This document shows positions 25,596 through 33,232 of a stretch of DNA of 64,000 nucleotides, piece after piece. A model generated the notes under the pieces. That model was not told where the DNA came from and did not search any database. It saw nothing but the letters and a program-made list of their open reading frames with translations. Source of the stretch: Nocardioides sp. HDW12B (GTDB taxonomy: Bacteria; Actinomycetota; Actinomycetes; Propionibacteriales; Nocardioidaceae); the NCBI RefSeq assembly GCF_011299595.1, contig NZ_CP049867.1, positions 3,162,001 to 3,226,000 on the forward strand, read 5' to 3'. Position 1 is the stretch's first letter. Every line of letters starts with the position of its first letter. Both the position numbers and the translations under genes were made by a program.

Positions 25596-27128
25596 TCAGC
25601 CGACGCGTCCGGCCAGCGTGACGTCGACCTCCTGCTCGTCGCCGTTGCGCTCCACGGTGAGCGTCACCGTCTGCCCCGGGCGCTGGCTGCGGATCTTGAC
25701 GATCAGCGAGTTCGCGTCGGACACGAAGGTGCCCTCGATCTCGGTGACCCGGTCGCCGGTGCGCAGCCCCGCCTCCGCGGCCGGGGTGCCCTCCTCGACC
25801 TCGATGATGTCGGCGCCCGGGCGGTTCTTGCTGGTCCGCACGCTGGCCCCGATGACGGGGTACTCCGCCTCACCGGTCTGGAGGATCTGGCGGGCGGTGA
25901 AGCGGACCTGCTCCATCGGGATCGCGAAACCGACCCCGATGTTGCCGCCCTGGCCGCCGAAACCACCACCGGTCGTGGCGATGGCCGAGTTCACCCCGAC
26001 CACCTGGCCCTGCAGGTTGACCAGCGGTCCTCCCGAGTTGCCCGGGTTGATCGCGGCGTCGGTCTGCACGGCGTTGATGTAGGACGAGTCGTCCTCCGCC
26101 CCCACGCTCACCGGCCGGTCGAGCGCGCTGACGATGCCCGAGGTGACGGTGCTGGACAGCCCCAGCGGGGAGCCGATGGCGACGACGGTCTGGCCGACGA
26201 CCATCTTGCGCGAGCTGCCGAGGGCGGCGGGACGCAGCCCGCGGGGGTCCTTCACGTCGAGGACGGCGATGTCGTAGACGGGGCTGCGGCCCACCACCGT
26301 GGCGGTGCGGGCGCGGCCGTTCATGTCGACGACGTCGATCTCGGCGCCCTCCTCGGCGATCGCGACGACGTGGTTGTTGGTGATGACGTGGCCCGCGCGG
26401 TCCACGACGAAGCCCGAGCCGGTGCCGCCCTGGGCCTCGGCGTCGTCGTCGTTGACGACCCGGACCTGGACGGTGCTGGGCAGGAGGCGGGAGGCCACGG
26501 CCGCCACGCTCGTGTTGCCGGGCGCGAGGGGCTCGGCGTACTCCTCGGCGAGGGGGTCGTCCCCCAGCCCGACCGACCCACCGTCGTCGGAGCGCAGCCC
26601 GAGCAGCAGGCCGCCTCCGAGCAGGCCGCCGACGAGCCCGGCCACGAGCGCGGCGGCGATCGCGACCGGGAGGATCCAGCCGTTGCCCCGCCGGGCCGGG
26701 CCCTGCGGGTAGCCGGGGGGCGGGCCGTAGGGACCGTAGGGGCTCCCCGGGCCCTGGCCGTAGCCCGGGCCGGGAGGTCCGTACGGCGGTCGGCCGGGAC
26801 CTCCGGGACCTCCGGGACCTCCGGGACCTCCGGGCCCTGCGGGTCCGCCCGGGGGGCGACCCCAGCCGGGCGGCGGGCCGTAGCCGGGAGGACCGGACGG
26901 CGGGCGCTGGCCCGGCGACGGCGTGCCGGGGGCGGTGCCGGAACCGGGACCGGGGCCGGGGGCGGCACCGGTGGGCAGCACGCGGGTGGGCTCGTCGCCG
27001 CTGGCCGAGGCCCAGGGGGACCCCGGGCGGGGCTCGTAGGGACCGGGTCGGGCCGGGATCGGCTGGGTGTCGTCCGCGGACGCGCCGGACCTGTCCTCGG
27101 CTGCTGGCTCGTCCCCGGGTGCACTCAC
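25596..27128 (-). CDS. HtrA/DegP-like membrane-anchored serine protease with PDZ domain
   Basis: A 510-aa envelope quality-control protease. The N-terminal 150 residues are disordered, Pro/Gly-rich, with a GPGGPGGPG run from five 9-bp repeats near 26790-26840; one membrane helix (VAIAAALVAGLVGGLLGGGLLLGL) follows; then a trypsin-like domain with His near 252 (ITNNHVV), Asp near 286 (YDIAVLDV) and Ser near 365 (GNSGGPLVN); and a C-terminal PDZ domain. GTG 27128 was chosen because AACAAT lies 6 nt before it; ATG 27146 or TTG 27155 would add 6 or 9 residues. It follows sigE directly, without the usual rseA between them. Confidence 0.9.
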   Translation of the reverse strand: MSAPGDEPAAEDRSGASADDTQPIPARPGPYEPRPGSPWASASGDEPTRVLPTGAAPGPGPGSGTAPGTPSPGQRPPSGPPGYGPPPGWGRPPGGPAGPGGPGGPGGPGGPGRPPYGPPGPGYGQGPGSPYGPYGPPPGYPQGPARRGNGWILPVAIAAALVAGLVGGLLGGGLLLGLRSDDGGSVGLGDDPLAEEYAEPLAPGNTSVAAVASRLLPSTVQVRVVNDDDAEAQGGTGSGFVVDRAGHVITNNHVVAIAEEGAEIDVVDMNGRARTATVVGRSPVYDIAVLDVKDPRGLRPAALGSSRKMVVGQTVVAIGSPLGLSSTVTSGIVSALDRPVSVGAEDDSSYINAVQTDAAINPGNSGGPLVNLQGQVVGVNSAIATTGGGFGGQGGNIGVGFAIPMEQVRFTARQILQTGEAEYPVIGASVRTSKNRPGADIIEVEEGTPAAEAGLRTGDRVTEIEGTFVSDANSLIVKIRSQRPGQTVTLTVERNGDEQEVDVTLAGRVG

Positions 27129-27209
27129 CGGGCCATTGTTCCCCATGGGGTGCAACCCGACCCCCGGAGTACGACGATCGGGCGACGGCCGGACGCCCGC
27201 GGAGCCCGG

Positions 27210-27890
27210 TCAGAGACCGAGGCTCGGCACCCCCAGCACCGGGGGCCGGACCCGGGGACCGCGACGGGCGGGTCGCTCCGGGGTCGGGCGCGCGGCCCGC
27301 GGGTCGCGGTGGGCCAGCGCCCGCCGCAGCTGGGTGCGGCCCCGGTGGAGGCGGGAGCGCACCGTGCCCACCTTCGCGTCCAGGACCGAGGCCGCCTCGG
27401 CGTAGCTGAGACCCTCGAGGTCGACCAGCACCACGACGGCCCGCACCGGCGCGGCCAGGGCGGTCAGCGCGCTCTCCACGTCGGACTCGAAGGTCTCGTC
27501 CAGCAGGACGGTGTCGGCGGCCTCGGCGGGCCTGACCCGCGCCTCCAGGTGGTCGCCCCACGGGTCGACCCGGGTGCGGGCCCGACGACGGGCGTGGTCG
27601 AGGAAGAGGTTGGTCGTCACCCGGTGCAGCCAGCCCTCGACGCCGTCGGGTCGCAGGGTGTCGGCGGAGGTGAGGGCACGGACGAAGACCTCCTGGGTGA
27701 GGTCCTCGGCGTCCGACCGGTTGCCGGTCAGGCGGGTCGCGAGCCGCAGCACGCGGCCGCGGTGGCGTCGTACGAGCTCCGCGGGCTCCGTGGCCTGGGC
27801 GCCCTGAGTGCCCTGGACGGGCCGCGCGGCCTGGACGGGGACCGGGCGCGAGGGGCTGACCGTCCCCTCCTCGATCAGCACGCCGCTCAT
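27210..27890 (-). CDS. sigE: ECF sigma factor, SigE-like
   Basis: A 226-aa extracytoplasmic-function sigma factor. Region 2 covers about residues 38-105 (DAEDLTQEVFVRAL; VEGWLHRVTTNLFLDHARRR), and region 4 about 135-190 (LVDLEGLSYAEAASVLDAKVGTVRSRLHRGR). A basic, Pro-rich tail of about 30 residues follows. Neighbouring htrA, tatB and an O-methyltransferase match the mycobacterial sigE locus, so it likely controls the envelope-stress response. The ATG is 6 nt from TAGCGT. No adjacent anti-sigma factor is present. Confidence 0.9.
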   Translation of the reverse strand: MSGVLIEEGTVSPSRPVPVQAARPVQGTQGAQATEPAELVRRHRGRVLRLATRLTGNRSDAEDLTQEVFVRALTSADTLRPDGVEGWLHRVTTNLFLDHARRRARTRVDPWGDHLEARVRPAEAADTVLLDETFESDVESALTALAAPVRAVVVLVDLEGLSYAEAASVLDAKVGTVRSRLHRGRTQLRRALAHRDPRAARPTPERPARRGPRVRPPVLGVPSLGL

Positions 27891-27896
27891 GGCTCG

Positions 27897-27902
27897 ACGC
27901 TA
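27897..27902 (-). promoter_or_regulatory. -10 hexamer TAGCGT of sigE
   Basis: Minus-strand TAGCGT, 6 nt, then ATG at 27890; leaderless arrangement. Confidence 0.5.
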
Positions 27903-28010
27903 GTGACCGGGGCTGAGAACCGGCTGAGGGTCTGCCGAGGTGACGCTGCGAAGCCGGGGTGCTGCCGATCGGTTAGAGTCCGCCTGAGCACACGACCCTG
28001 AGGGGGAGCT

Positions 28011-28646
28011 ATTTCCACCGGACTCAAGCCCGCCAGCTGGACCTACGCCGAGCAGTTCGTCGCCGAGGACGAGGTGCTGGGCAACGCGCGGGCGCGGGCG
28101 CAGGAGGTCGGGGTGAGCCCCGTCGGCTCCGGCGCCGGAGCGGCCCTGCGGTTCCTGGCGTCGGTCATCGAGGCCCGCGCCGTCGTCGAGATCGGCACCG
28201 GCACCGGCGTCTCCGGGGTGTGGCTGCTGCGCGGCATGACCTCCGACGGCGTGCTCACCACGGTCGACACCGAGGCCGAGCACCAGCGGCTGGCCAAGAA
28301 GTCCTTCACCGAGGCCGGCATCCCGCCGCAGCGGGCGCGCCTGATCAACGGCTCGGCGCTCGACGTGCTCCCCCGCCTGACCGACGGCCACTACGACCTG
28401 GTCTTCTGCGACGGCGACAAGCGCGAGTACGGCGACTACCTCGCCGAGGCGCTGCGGCTGCTGAAGCCCGGCGGCCTGGTGGCCTTCGACAACGCGCTGT
28501 GGCACGACCGCGTCGCCGACCCGGCCCAGCGCGATCCCGAGACCGTGGCCGTGCGCGAGCTCGGTCGCAGCGTCCAGGAGCACGAGGGTCTCGTCCCGCT
28601 GCTGCTGCCGATGGGCGACGGTCTGCTGGTGGCGCGCAAGCTCTGA
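28011..28646 (+). CDS. Class I SAM-dependent O-methyltransferase, probable ATT start
   Basis: A 211-aa O-methyltransferase (catechol/caffeoyl-CoA type fold) with the SAM site VVEIGTGTGVSGVWLLRG, an acidic DTEAEHQ segment and the metal/catalytic region VFCDGDKREYGDYLAEALRLLKPGG. The first in-frame GTG (28074) would delete family-conserved sequence (SWTYAEQFVAEDE). An in-frame stop at 27999-28001 limits the choice, and the only start-like codon is ATT 28011, preceded by AGGGGGAG and giving MSTGLKPASWTYAEQF. Mycobacterial Rv1220c occupies the same place beside sigE. TAGAGT at 27974-27979 is a plausible -10. Confidence 0.87.
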   Translation: MSTGLKPASWTYAEQFVAEDEVLGNARARAQEVGVSPVGSGAGAALRFLASVIEARAVVEIGTGTGVSGVWLLRGMTSDGVLTTVDTEAEHQRLAKKSFTEAGIPPQRARLINGSALDVLPRLTDGHYDLVFCDGDKREYGDYLAEALRLLKPGGLVAFDNALWHDRVADPAQRDPETVAVRELGRSVQEHEGLVPLLLPMGDGLLVARKL

Positions 28647-28657
28647 GCACCGGTCCG

Positions 28658-29209
28658 TCAGGACAGGTCGATCCAGTAGCGCAGCTTGCCCTCGCGGGTG
28701 TCCTCGTAGACGCCGCCCGCACTCTCGATCGTGCGCCGTGAGGCCTCGTTGTCGACGTCGCAGGTGATGAGCACCGGGTCGATGTCGAGCTCGTCGCAGA
28801 CCTCGAGCATCTGCAGCAGCGCCGACCCGGCCAGTCCCCGGCTCCGCGCGGTCGGGCGTACGGCGTACCCGATGTGGCCGCCCCAGGTGTAGAGCAGCTC
28901 GTTGAGCTCGTGGCGCAGCGAGATGCGTCCGACGTACTCGTCGTCCTCGGCCATCCATAGCTCGGTGAACGGCACGAACTGGCGCGGGCGGGGCGCGTCC
29001 TCGTCGCGCTGGCGCACCAGGAAGCGGCACAGCGCGGCGAACTCCTCGGGGTCCTCGAGCCCCTGGCGGGTGAACTCCACCCCGGCGAAGCCGGCGTCGG
29101 CGGACCAGGACAGGAGGTTGGCGTACATCGCCTCGTCGGCGGCGACGAACTCGTCGGCCGCGGCGAGGAACGAGCGGTGGAAGCGCGGGTGGGGGTCGAC
29201 CAGCCTCAT
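28658..29209 (-). CDS. GNAT-family N-acetyltransferase
   Basis: A 183-aa acetyltransferase. The acetyl-CoA region is IGYAVRPTARSRGLAGSALLQMLEVC (about residues 107-132), followed by LITCDVDNEASRRTIESAGGVYE, the standard motif B. The overall type resembles predicted GNATs that act on small molecules; the substrate is unknown. The ATG gives MRLVDPHPRFHRSF, where homology starts; a longer in-frame start overlaps the aminopeptidase. It is 16 nt downstream of the leucyl aminopeptidase stop and probably co-transcribed. Confidence 0.87.
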   Translation of the reverse strand: MRLVDPHPRFHRSFLAAADEFVAADEAMYANLLSWSADAGFAGVEFTRQGLEDPEEFAALCRFLVRQRDEDAPRPRQFVPFTELWMAEDDEYVGRISLRHELNELLYTWGGHIGYAVRPTARSRGLAGSALLQMLEVCDELDIDPVLITCDVDNEASRRTIESAGGVYEDTREGKLRYWIDLS

Positions 29210-29225
29210 GGGTGCACGTGCCGCG

Positions 29226-30842
29226 TCACGGGCGGCCGCGGCCCCTCGACGGCGCCCGCCCCGAGGTGCGGACACCGTCGAGGGGGTCACGCTGCTCCAG
29301 CCAGTGCAGCAGCAGCCGAGCCCCGAAGCCGGTGGCGCCGGGGGTCCACTCGAAGGCGTCGACCGGGGAGTCCCCGACCGAGGCGATGTCGAGGTGGGCC
29401 CACGGCACGTCGCCGGTGAAGTGCTGCAGGAAGAGCGCTGCGGTGATGGCGCCCGGCGAGCCGGCGGCGTTGTCGGCGTCGGCGACCTTCGACTCCAGGC
29501 GCTCCTCGTAGTCGGCCACCAGCGGCAGCCGCCACAGCGGCTCCCCCGCGGCCTTGCCGGCGACGTCGAGCTGCGCGGCGAGGCCGTCGTCGTCGGCGAA
29601 GAGGCCGCCGGTGCGCTGGCCCAGGCTGATCTTGACCGCCCCGGTCAGCGTCGCCACGTCCACGAGCACGTCGGGCTTGAGCTCGGCGACGGCGTAGGCG
29701 AGCGCGTCAGCCAGCACCAGCCGCCCCTCGGCGTCGGTGTTGGTGACCTCGCTGGTGCGGCCGCCGTAGTGGCGGACCACGTCGCCGGGACGCAGCGAGG
29801 AGCCGCTGACGGAGTTCTCGGCGCAGGCCATCAGCCCGGTCACCTTCACCGGGCAGTCGAGGGCGGCGAGCTGCTCCATGACCGCCAGCACCACACCGGC
29901 GCCGGTCATGTCGCGCTTCATGTTCATCATCGCGTCGGCCGGCTTGATGGACAGGCCGCCGGTGTCGAAGGTGATGCCCTTACCGACGAGCACCACGTGC
30001 GGCGTACGCCGTGAGGCCCGCGACGGCGCGTAGTCGAGCTGCACCAGCCGGGGCGGGTTGGCCGAGGCCTGACCGACCCCGGTCAGGCCGCCGAAGCCCC
30101 CGTCACGCAGCTGCGTCTCGTCCCACACCCGGATGTCGAGCTTCTGCGCGGACGCGACCTCGGCCGCCCGCTCCGCGAGCCACACCGGGGTCTTCTCGTT
30201 CGAGGGCACCAGCGCCAGCGTGCGCGCGGCCCAGCCGGCGCCACCCGTGGCGAGCGCGGCCTCGAGAGCCGTCTCGCGGGCGGACGGGCGCACCAGCCCG
30301 GCCAGCACGACCTGGGGCGCGAGCCCGGGGTCGCCGGTCTTGAGGTCGTAGCGGAAGCCCCCCAGCACCAGGCCCTCGACGAAGGCGCGCAGGCCCGCGT
30401 CGTCGGCGAGCGCCGGCACCGTGGTCACGACCCGTCGCGGGCCCGTGGCGTCGCCGGCGCGCTGGGGCGAGCGGGAGCGGCGTACGACGGCGGCACCGGC
30501 GCGACGCAGGTCGGTCGGCGTGGAGGAGCCGACCCCGACCAGCAGGAGCGTGAGGGGTGCGCCGCCGTCCCCGCTGTCCTGGTCGCCGGGGTCGCGGGCG
30601 CTGCGGGACAGCAGCACGTGCTCCACGACCTCGCCGGCGCGGCCCTTCGCCCCCTGGTGCTCGAGCAGGGCGATCAGGTCGACGTCGACGCGCTCGAGCA
30701 GCTCGGCGGCCCCCGGGCCGAGGACGAGCGTGCCGTCCTCGGCCAGGAACGGCAGCGCCAGCACGTCAGCCCCAGGCAGCTCGGACGCGAGGTCCTCACC
30801 CAGGCTGACGTGCGGTCGCAGTGGCGTGTTCGGGAGCGTCAT
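29226..30842 (-). CDS. Leucyl aminopeptidase (M17)
   Basis: A 538-aa cytosolic dinuclear-metal aminopeptidase that trims N-terminal residues from peptides. The C-terminal catalytic domain has GKGITFDTGGLSIKP (metal/catalytic Lys region), MKRDMTGAGVVLAVM, the M17 signature NTDAEGRL near 366-373 and VDVATLTGA. The N-terminal domain has the usual divergent alpha/beta form. Its start codon is placed unusually: the ATG lies in the 4-nt loop of a perfect 8-bp hairpin whose 5' arm holds the likely Shine-Dalgarno (see 30831-30850). It ends 16 nt before the GNAT gene. Confidence 0.93.
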   Translation of the reverse strand: MTLPNTPLRPHVSLGEDLASELPGADVLALPFLAEDGTLVLGPGAAELLERVDVDLIALLEHQGAKGRAGEVVEHVLLSRSARDPGDQDSGDGGAPLTLLLVGVGSSTPTDLRRAGAAVVRRSRSPQRAGDATGPRRVVTTVPALADDAGLRAFVEGLVLGGFRYDLKTGDPGLAPQVVLAGLVRPSARETALEAALATGGAGWAARTLALVPSNEKTPVWLAERAAEVASAQKLDIRVWDETQLRDGGFGGLTGVGQASANPPRLVQLDYAPSRASRRTPHVVLVGKGITFDTGGLSIKPADAMMNMKRDMTGAGVVLAVMEQLAALDCPVKVTGLMACAENSVSGSSLRPGDVVRHYGGRTSEVTNTDAEGRLVLADALAYAVAELKPDVLVDVATLTGAVKISLGQRTGGLFADDDGLAAQLDVAGKAAGEPLWRLPLVADYEERLESKVADADNAAGSPGAITAALFLQHFTGDVPWAHLDIASVGDSPVDAFEWTPGATGFGARLLLHWLEQRDPLDGVRTSGRAPSRGRGRP

Positions 30843-30850
30843 CGCTCCCG
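30831..30850 (-). promoter_or_regulatory. Start-codon hairpin of the leucyl aminopeptidase gene
   Basis: On the minus strand CGGGAGCG-ATGA-CGCTCCCG forms a perfect 8-bp stem with the ATG in the loop. The 5' arm contains GGGAG, so folding would hide the ribosome binding site. Confidence 0.55.
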
Positions 30851-30865
30851 GTGTCGAGGCTGAGA

Positions 30866-31033
30866 TCAGCCCACGACCTGATGGAGGGCCGCCTCCAGGG
30901 CGCCGGCCTCCTCGGCGTTGAGCTCGACCACGAGGCGGCCTCCGCCCTCGAGCGGGACGCGCATGACGATGCCGCGGCCCTCCTTGGTCACCTCGAGCGG
31001 ACCGTCGCCCGTCCGCGGCTTCATCGCCGCCAT
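30866..31033 (-). CDS. DUF3117 family protein
   Basis: A 55-aa protein that matches the very conserved actinobacterial DUF3117 family: MAAMKPRTGDGPLEVTKEGRG at the start and LVVELNAEEAGALEAALHQVVG at the end. GGAAGAGG upstream of the ATG supports this start over a longer in-frame reading. The function is unknown; mycobacteria keep it (Rv1211, from memory) near tag, DivIVA-like and dap genes, as here. The stop is 23 nt before the leucyl aminopeptidase start. Confidence 0.88.
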   Translation of the reverse strand: MAAMKPRTGDGPLEVTKEGRGIVMRVPLEGGGRLVVELNAEEAGALEAALHQVVG

Positions 31034-31121
31034 GCGAACACCTCTTCCTGTGTCACCAGCATGCTGGTCGGTCCGCGGGCGAGGGCCAAGCACCCCCGCT
31101 CCGGCGAACCGGATCGACGCC

Positions 31122-31127
31122 TATTAT
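31122..31127 (+). promoter_or_regulatory. -10 hexamer TATTAT upstream of the enoyl-CoA hydratase gene
   Basis: TATTAT is a near-consensus -10, unusual in this GC-rich window. It lies 8 nt before an in-frame GTG (31136) and 44 nt before the ATG (31172), so the message is either leaderless from the GTG or has a short leader. Confidence 0.5.
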
Positions 31128-31171
31128 CTCCCACCGTGTCCGTGTGCGGCACATCACCCCTGGGAGAGCCG

Positions 31172-31981
31172 ATGACGTCAGCCAGCAGCAGCGCCGACCA
31201 GCCCGTGATCGTGACCCGTGAGGGCGGCGTCGCGACCCTCACGCTCAACCGTCCCGAGGCCATGAACAGCCTCGACGTGGCGACCAAGGAGGCCCTGCTC
31301 GCGGCCGTCACCGAGGTCGCCGAGGACCCGGCGGTGCGCTGCGTCGTGCTCACCGGCACCGGCCGCGCCTTCTGCGTGGGCCAGGACCTCAAGGAGCACG
31401 TCGGGCTGCTCGAGCAGGGTGCCGAGGTGCTCTTCACGACCGTCCCGGAGCACTACAACCCGACCGTGCTGGCGCTGGCGACGATGCCGAAGCCGGTGAT
31501 CGCGGCGCTCAACGGGGTGGCCGCGGGCGCGGGGGCCAGCCTCGCTCTGGCCTGCGACTACCGGATCGCCGCCGACTCCGCGGGCATCAACCTGGCCTTC
31601 TCCGGCATCGCGCTGTCCTGCGACACCGGGTCGTCGTGGACCCTGCAGCGGCTCGTCGGGCCCGCCAAGGCGCTGGAGCTGCTCTACGAGCCGCGCACGA
31701 TCAAGGCCGACGAGTGCGCCGACCTGGGCATCGTCACCCGCGTCGTGGCCGGCGACGAGCTGGCCGCGGAGGTCGCGACCCTGGCCGGGCGCCTGGCCGC
31801 CGGCCCGACCCTGTCGTACGCCGCCATCCGGCGCTCGGTGCACTTCGCCGCCACCCACGACCTGCCGTCCTCGCTGGACTTCGAGGCCCGGATGATGACC
31901 GAGACCGGCGGCACCGAGGACCACCGCAACGCCGTCGACTCCTTCGTGGCCAAGCAGCGCCCCACCTTCCACGCCCGCTGA
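31172..31981 (+). CDS. Enoyl-CoA hydratase/isomerase (crotonase family)
   Basis: A 269-aa crotonase-fold enzyme. The oxyanion-hole segments are RAFCVGQDLKEHVG (about residues 67-80) and VAAGAGASLALACDYRIA (about 113-130), and SGIALSCDTGSSWTLQRLVG follows. The sequence is closest in type to the PaaG-like hydratase/isomerases of phenylacetate or fatty-acid catabolism; no other paa genes are present, so the pathway is open. The ATG has GGGAGAG upstream; an in-frame GTG 36 nt earlier, close to TATTAT, is a real alternative. Converges on tag across a large inverted repeat. Confidence 0.9.
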   Translation: MTSASSSADQPVIVTREGGVATLTLNRPEAMNSLDVATKEALLAAVTEVAEDPAVRCVVLTGTGRAFCVGQDLKEHVGLLEQGAEVLFTTVPEHYNPTVLALATMPKPVIAALNGVAAGAGASLALACDYRIAADSAGINLAFSGIALSCDTGSSWTLQRLVGPAKALELLYEPRTIKADECADLGIVTRVVAGDELAAEVATLAGRLAAGPTLSYAAIRRSVHFAATHDLPSSLDFEARMMTETGGTEDHRNAVDSFVAKQRPTFHAR

Positions 31982-32024
31982 CCCCTCCCGGGCCCGCTCC
32001 GCCATGGAACGCGGGACCTCCGCC

Positions 32025-32243
32025 CATGTAACGCGGGGTTATGGACGCCGACCAAGGCTCACAACGCGTGGGAGGCGTCCATAAGACTCGGTCGGACGGG
32101 ACTCACGTCCGGCCGGCCGTGCTCGAGCGGCCGCCTGCCCGGCGTACGTCGGAGAACGGCGACCCGCCCCAACCGGGCAGGGGTTGTGGACGCCCACCAC
32201 GGGTTGTGACCCTTGCGAGCCGTCCATAACCCCGCGTTACATG
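32025..32243. repeat. Large inverted-repeat element between convergent genes
   Basis: Perfect 23-bp arms at 32025-32047 and 32221-32243 (sharing AACGCGGGGTTATGGAC) enclose 173 bp. The next roughly 50 bp inside each arm are also similar in inverted orientation, and each half has its own internal repeat (TTATGGACGCC with its complement near 32072-32082). The mirrored halves create small open frames on both strands that start MDADQGSQ and MDGSQGSQ; I treat them as non-coding. It fills the space between the enoyl-CoA hydratase and tag stops. Confidence 0.7.
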
Positions 32244-32276
32244 CGGTTTCGGAGGGGTTCGGGTCGGGAGCGGGCG

Positions 32277-32861
32277 TCAGCGGGCGGTGCAGTCGGCGAG
32301 GTGGTCGTTGACCATGCCGGTGGCCTGCATCAGGGCGTACGCCGTGGTGGGGCCGACGAAGCGGAAGCCGCGGCGCTTGAGCTCCGTGGCCATGGCGGTC
32401 GACTCCCCCGTCACCGCTGGTACGTCGCCCAGCCTGCGCGGGGCGGGCCGGTCCCCGTCCGGCGCGAAGGACCACAGCAGCGCGTCGAGGCCGCCGTCGA
32501 GATCGAGCACCGCACGGGCGTTGGACACCGCGGCCTCCACCTTCGAGCGGTTGCGCACGATGCGGGTGTCGGTCAGCAGCTCGGCGACCCGCGCCTCGTC
32601 GTACGACGCCACCACGGCGGGGTCGAACGCACTGAAGACCTCCCGGAAGGCCTCGCGCTTGCGCAGGATCGTGATCCAGGACAGCCCGGACTGGAAGGCC
32701 TCCAGCGTGAGCCGCTCGAAGAGCGCCGACTCGCCGTGGACCGGGCGGCCCCACTCCTCGTCGTGGTAGGCGAGGTAGTCCGGGGTGCTCAGCCCCCAGG
32801 GACAGCGCAGCCCCCCGTCGGGCCCGGGCCGGGCGCCGTTCGAGGTCTCAGGCTCCGTCAC
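32277..32861 (-). CDS. tag: DNA-3-methyladenine glycosylase I
   Basis: A 194-aa base-excision enzyme removing 3-methyladenine from alkylated DNA. Family features: RCPWG at residues 16-20, DYLAYHDEEWGRPVHGE, LTLEAFQSGLSWITILRKREAFREVF (substrate pocket), and RFVGPTTAYALMQATGMVNDH, which includes the conserved C-terminal His region. Length is normal. The GTG start overlaps the DivIVA-like stop as GTGA, indicating coupled translation. Mycobacterial tagA has the same neighbours. Confidence 0.93.
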   Translation of the reverse strand: MTEPETSNGARPGPDGGLRCPWGLSTPDYLAYHDEEWGRPVHGESALFERLTLEAFQSGLSWITILRKREAFREVFSAFDPAVVASYDEARVAELLTDTRIVRNRSKVEAAVSNARAVLDLDGGLDALLWSFAPDGDRPAPRRLGDVPAVTGESTAMATELKRRGFRFVGPTTAYALMQATGMVNDHLADCTAR

Positions 32862-33232
32862 TCGGTGGTCCCGGTGCGCGCATCGCCCCCGGTGGTCCCG
32901 CTCCGCGCATCGCTCCCGGTGGTCCCGCTCCGCGCGTCGCCCCCGGGGGTACCGCTCCGCGCGTCGCCCCCGGTGGTCCCCGGCGCCCCGCGGGCGTCGT
33001 CGACCTGGACGGCGAGCCGCTCGAGCAACGCGTCGACCTCCGACATCCGGTAGCCGCGGAACGCGGTGGTGAAGCGCACCCGTCGCAGGTCGGAGGCCGA
33101 GAGCGGACCATCCGGGACCCGCGGGTCGGGCCGGTCGTCGAAGGTCTCCTCCAGGCCCCCGCCGCGCCCGACCGCGACGACGGCGACCACCCCGAGGACG
33201 GCCATCACCAGGAGCGCGAAGAACCAGGTCAT
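32858..33232 (-). CDS. DivIVA-domain membrane protein with C-terminal repeats
   Basis: A 124-aa protein: an N-terminal transmembrane helix (WFFALLVMAVLGVVAVVAVG), then a DivIVA-domain motif (VRFTTAFRGYRMSEVDALLERLAVQV, residues about 52-77), the pattern of small DivIVA-domain proteins that track curved or growing membrane. The tail consists of four 9-residue repeats (TGGDARSGT type) encoded by 27-bp tandem units at about 32865-32985. The ATG overlaps the LOG stop (ATGA) and its stop overlaps the tag start (GTGA). Likely envelope-associated; the repeat number may vary between strains. Confidence 0.85.
   Translation of the reverse strand: MTWFFALLVMAVLGVVAVVAVGRGGGLEETFDDRPDPRVPDGPLSASDLRRVRFTTAFRGYRMSEVDALLERLAVQVDDARGAPGTTGGDARSGTPGGDARSGTTGSDARSGTTGGDARTGTTE

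Noticed and set aside
32039-32229. Two small mirrored frames starting MDADQGSQ and MDGSQGSQ.
   Set aside because: They arise from the two halves of the inverted repeat; no ribosome site or family match supports either.
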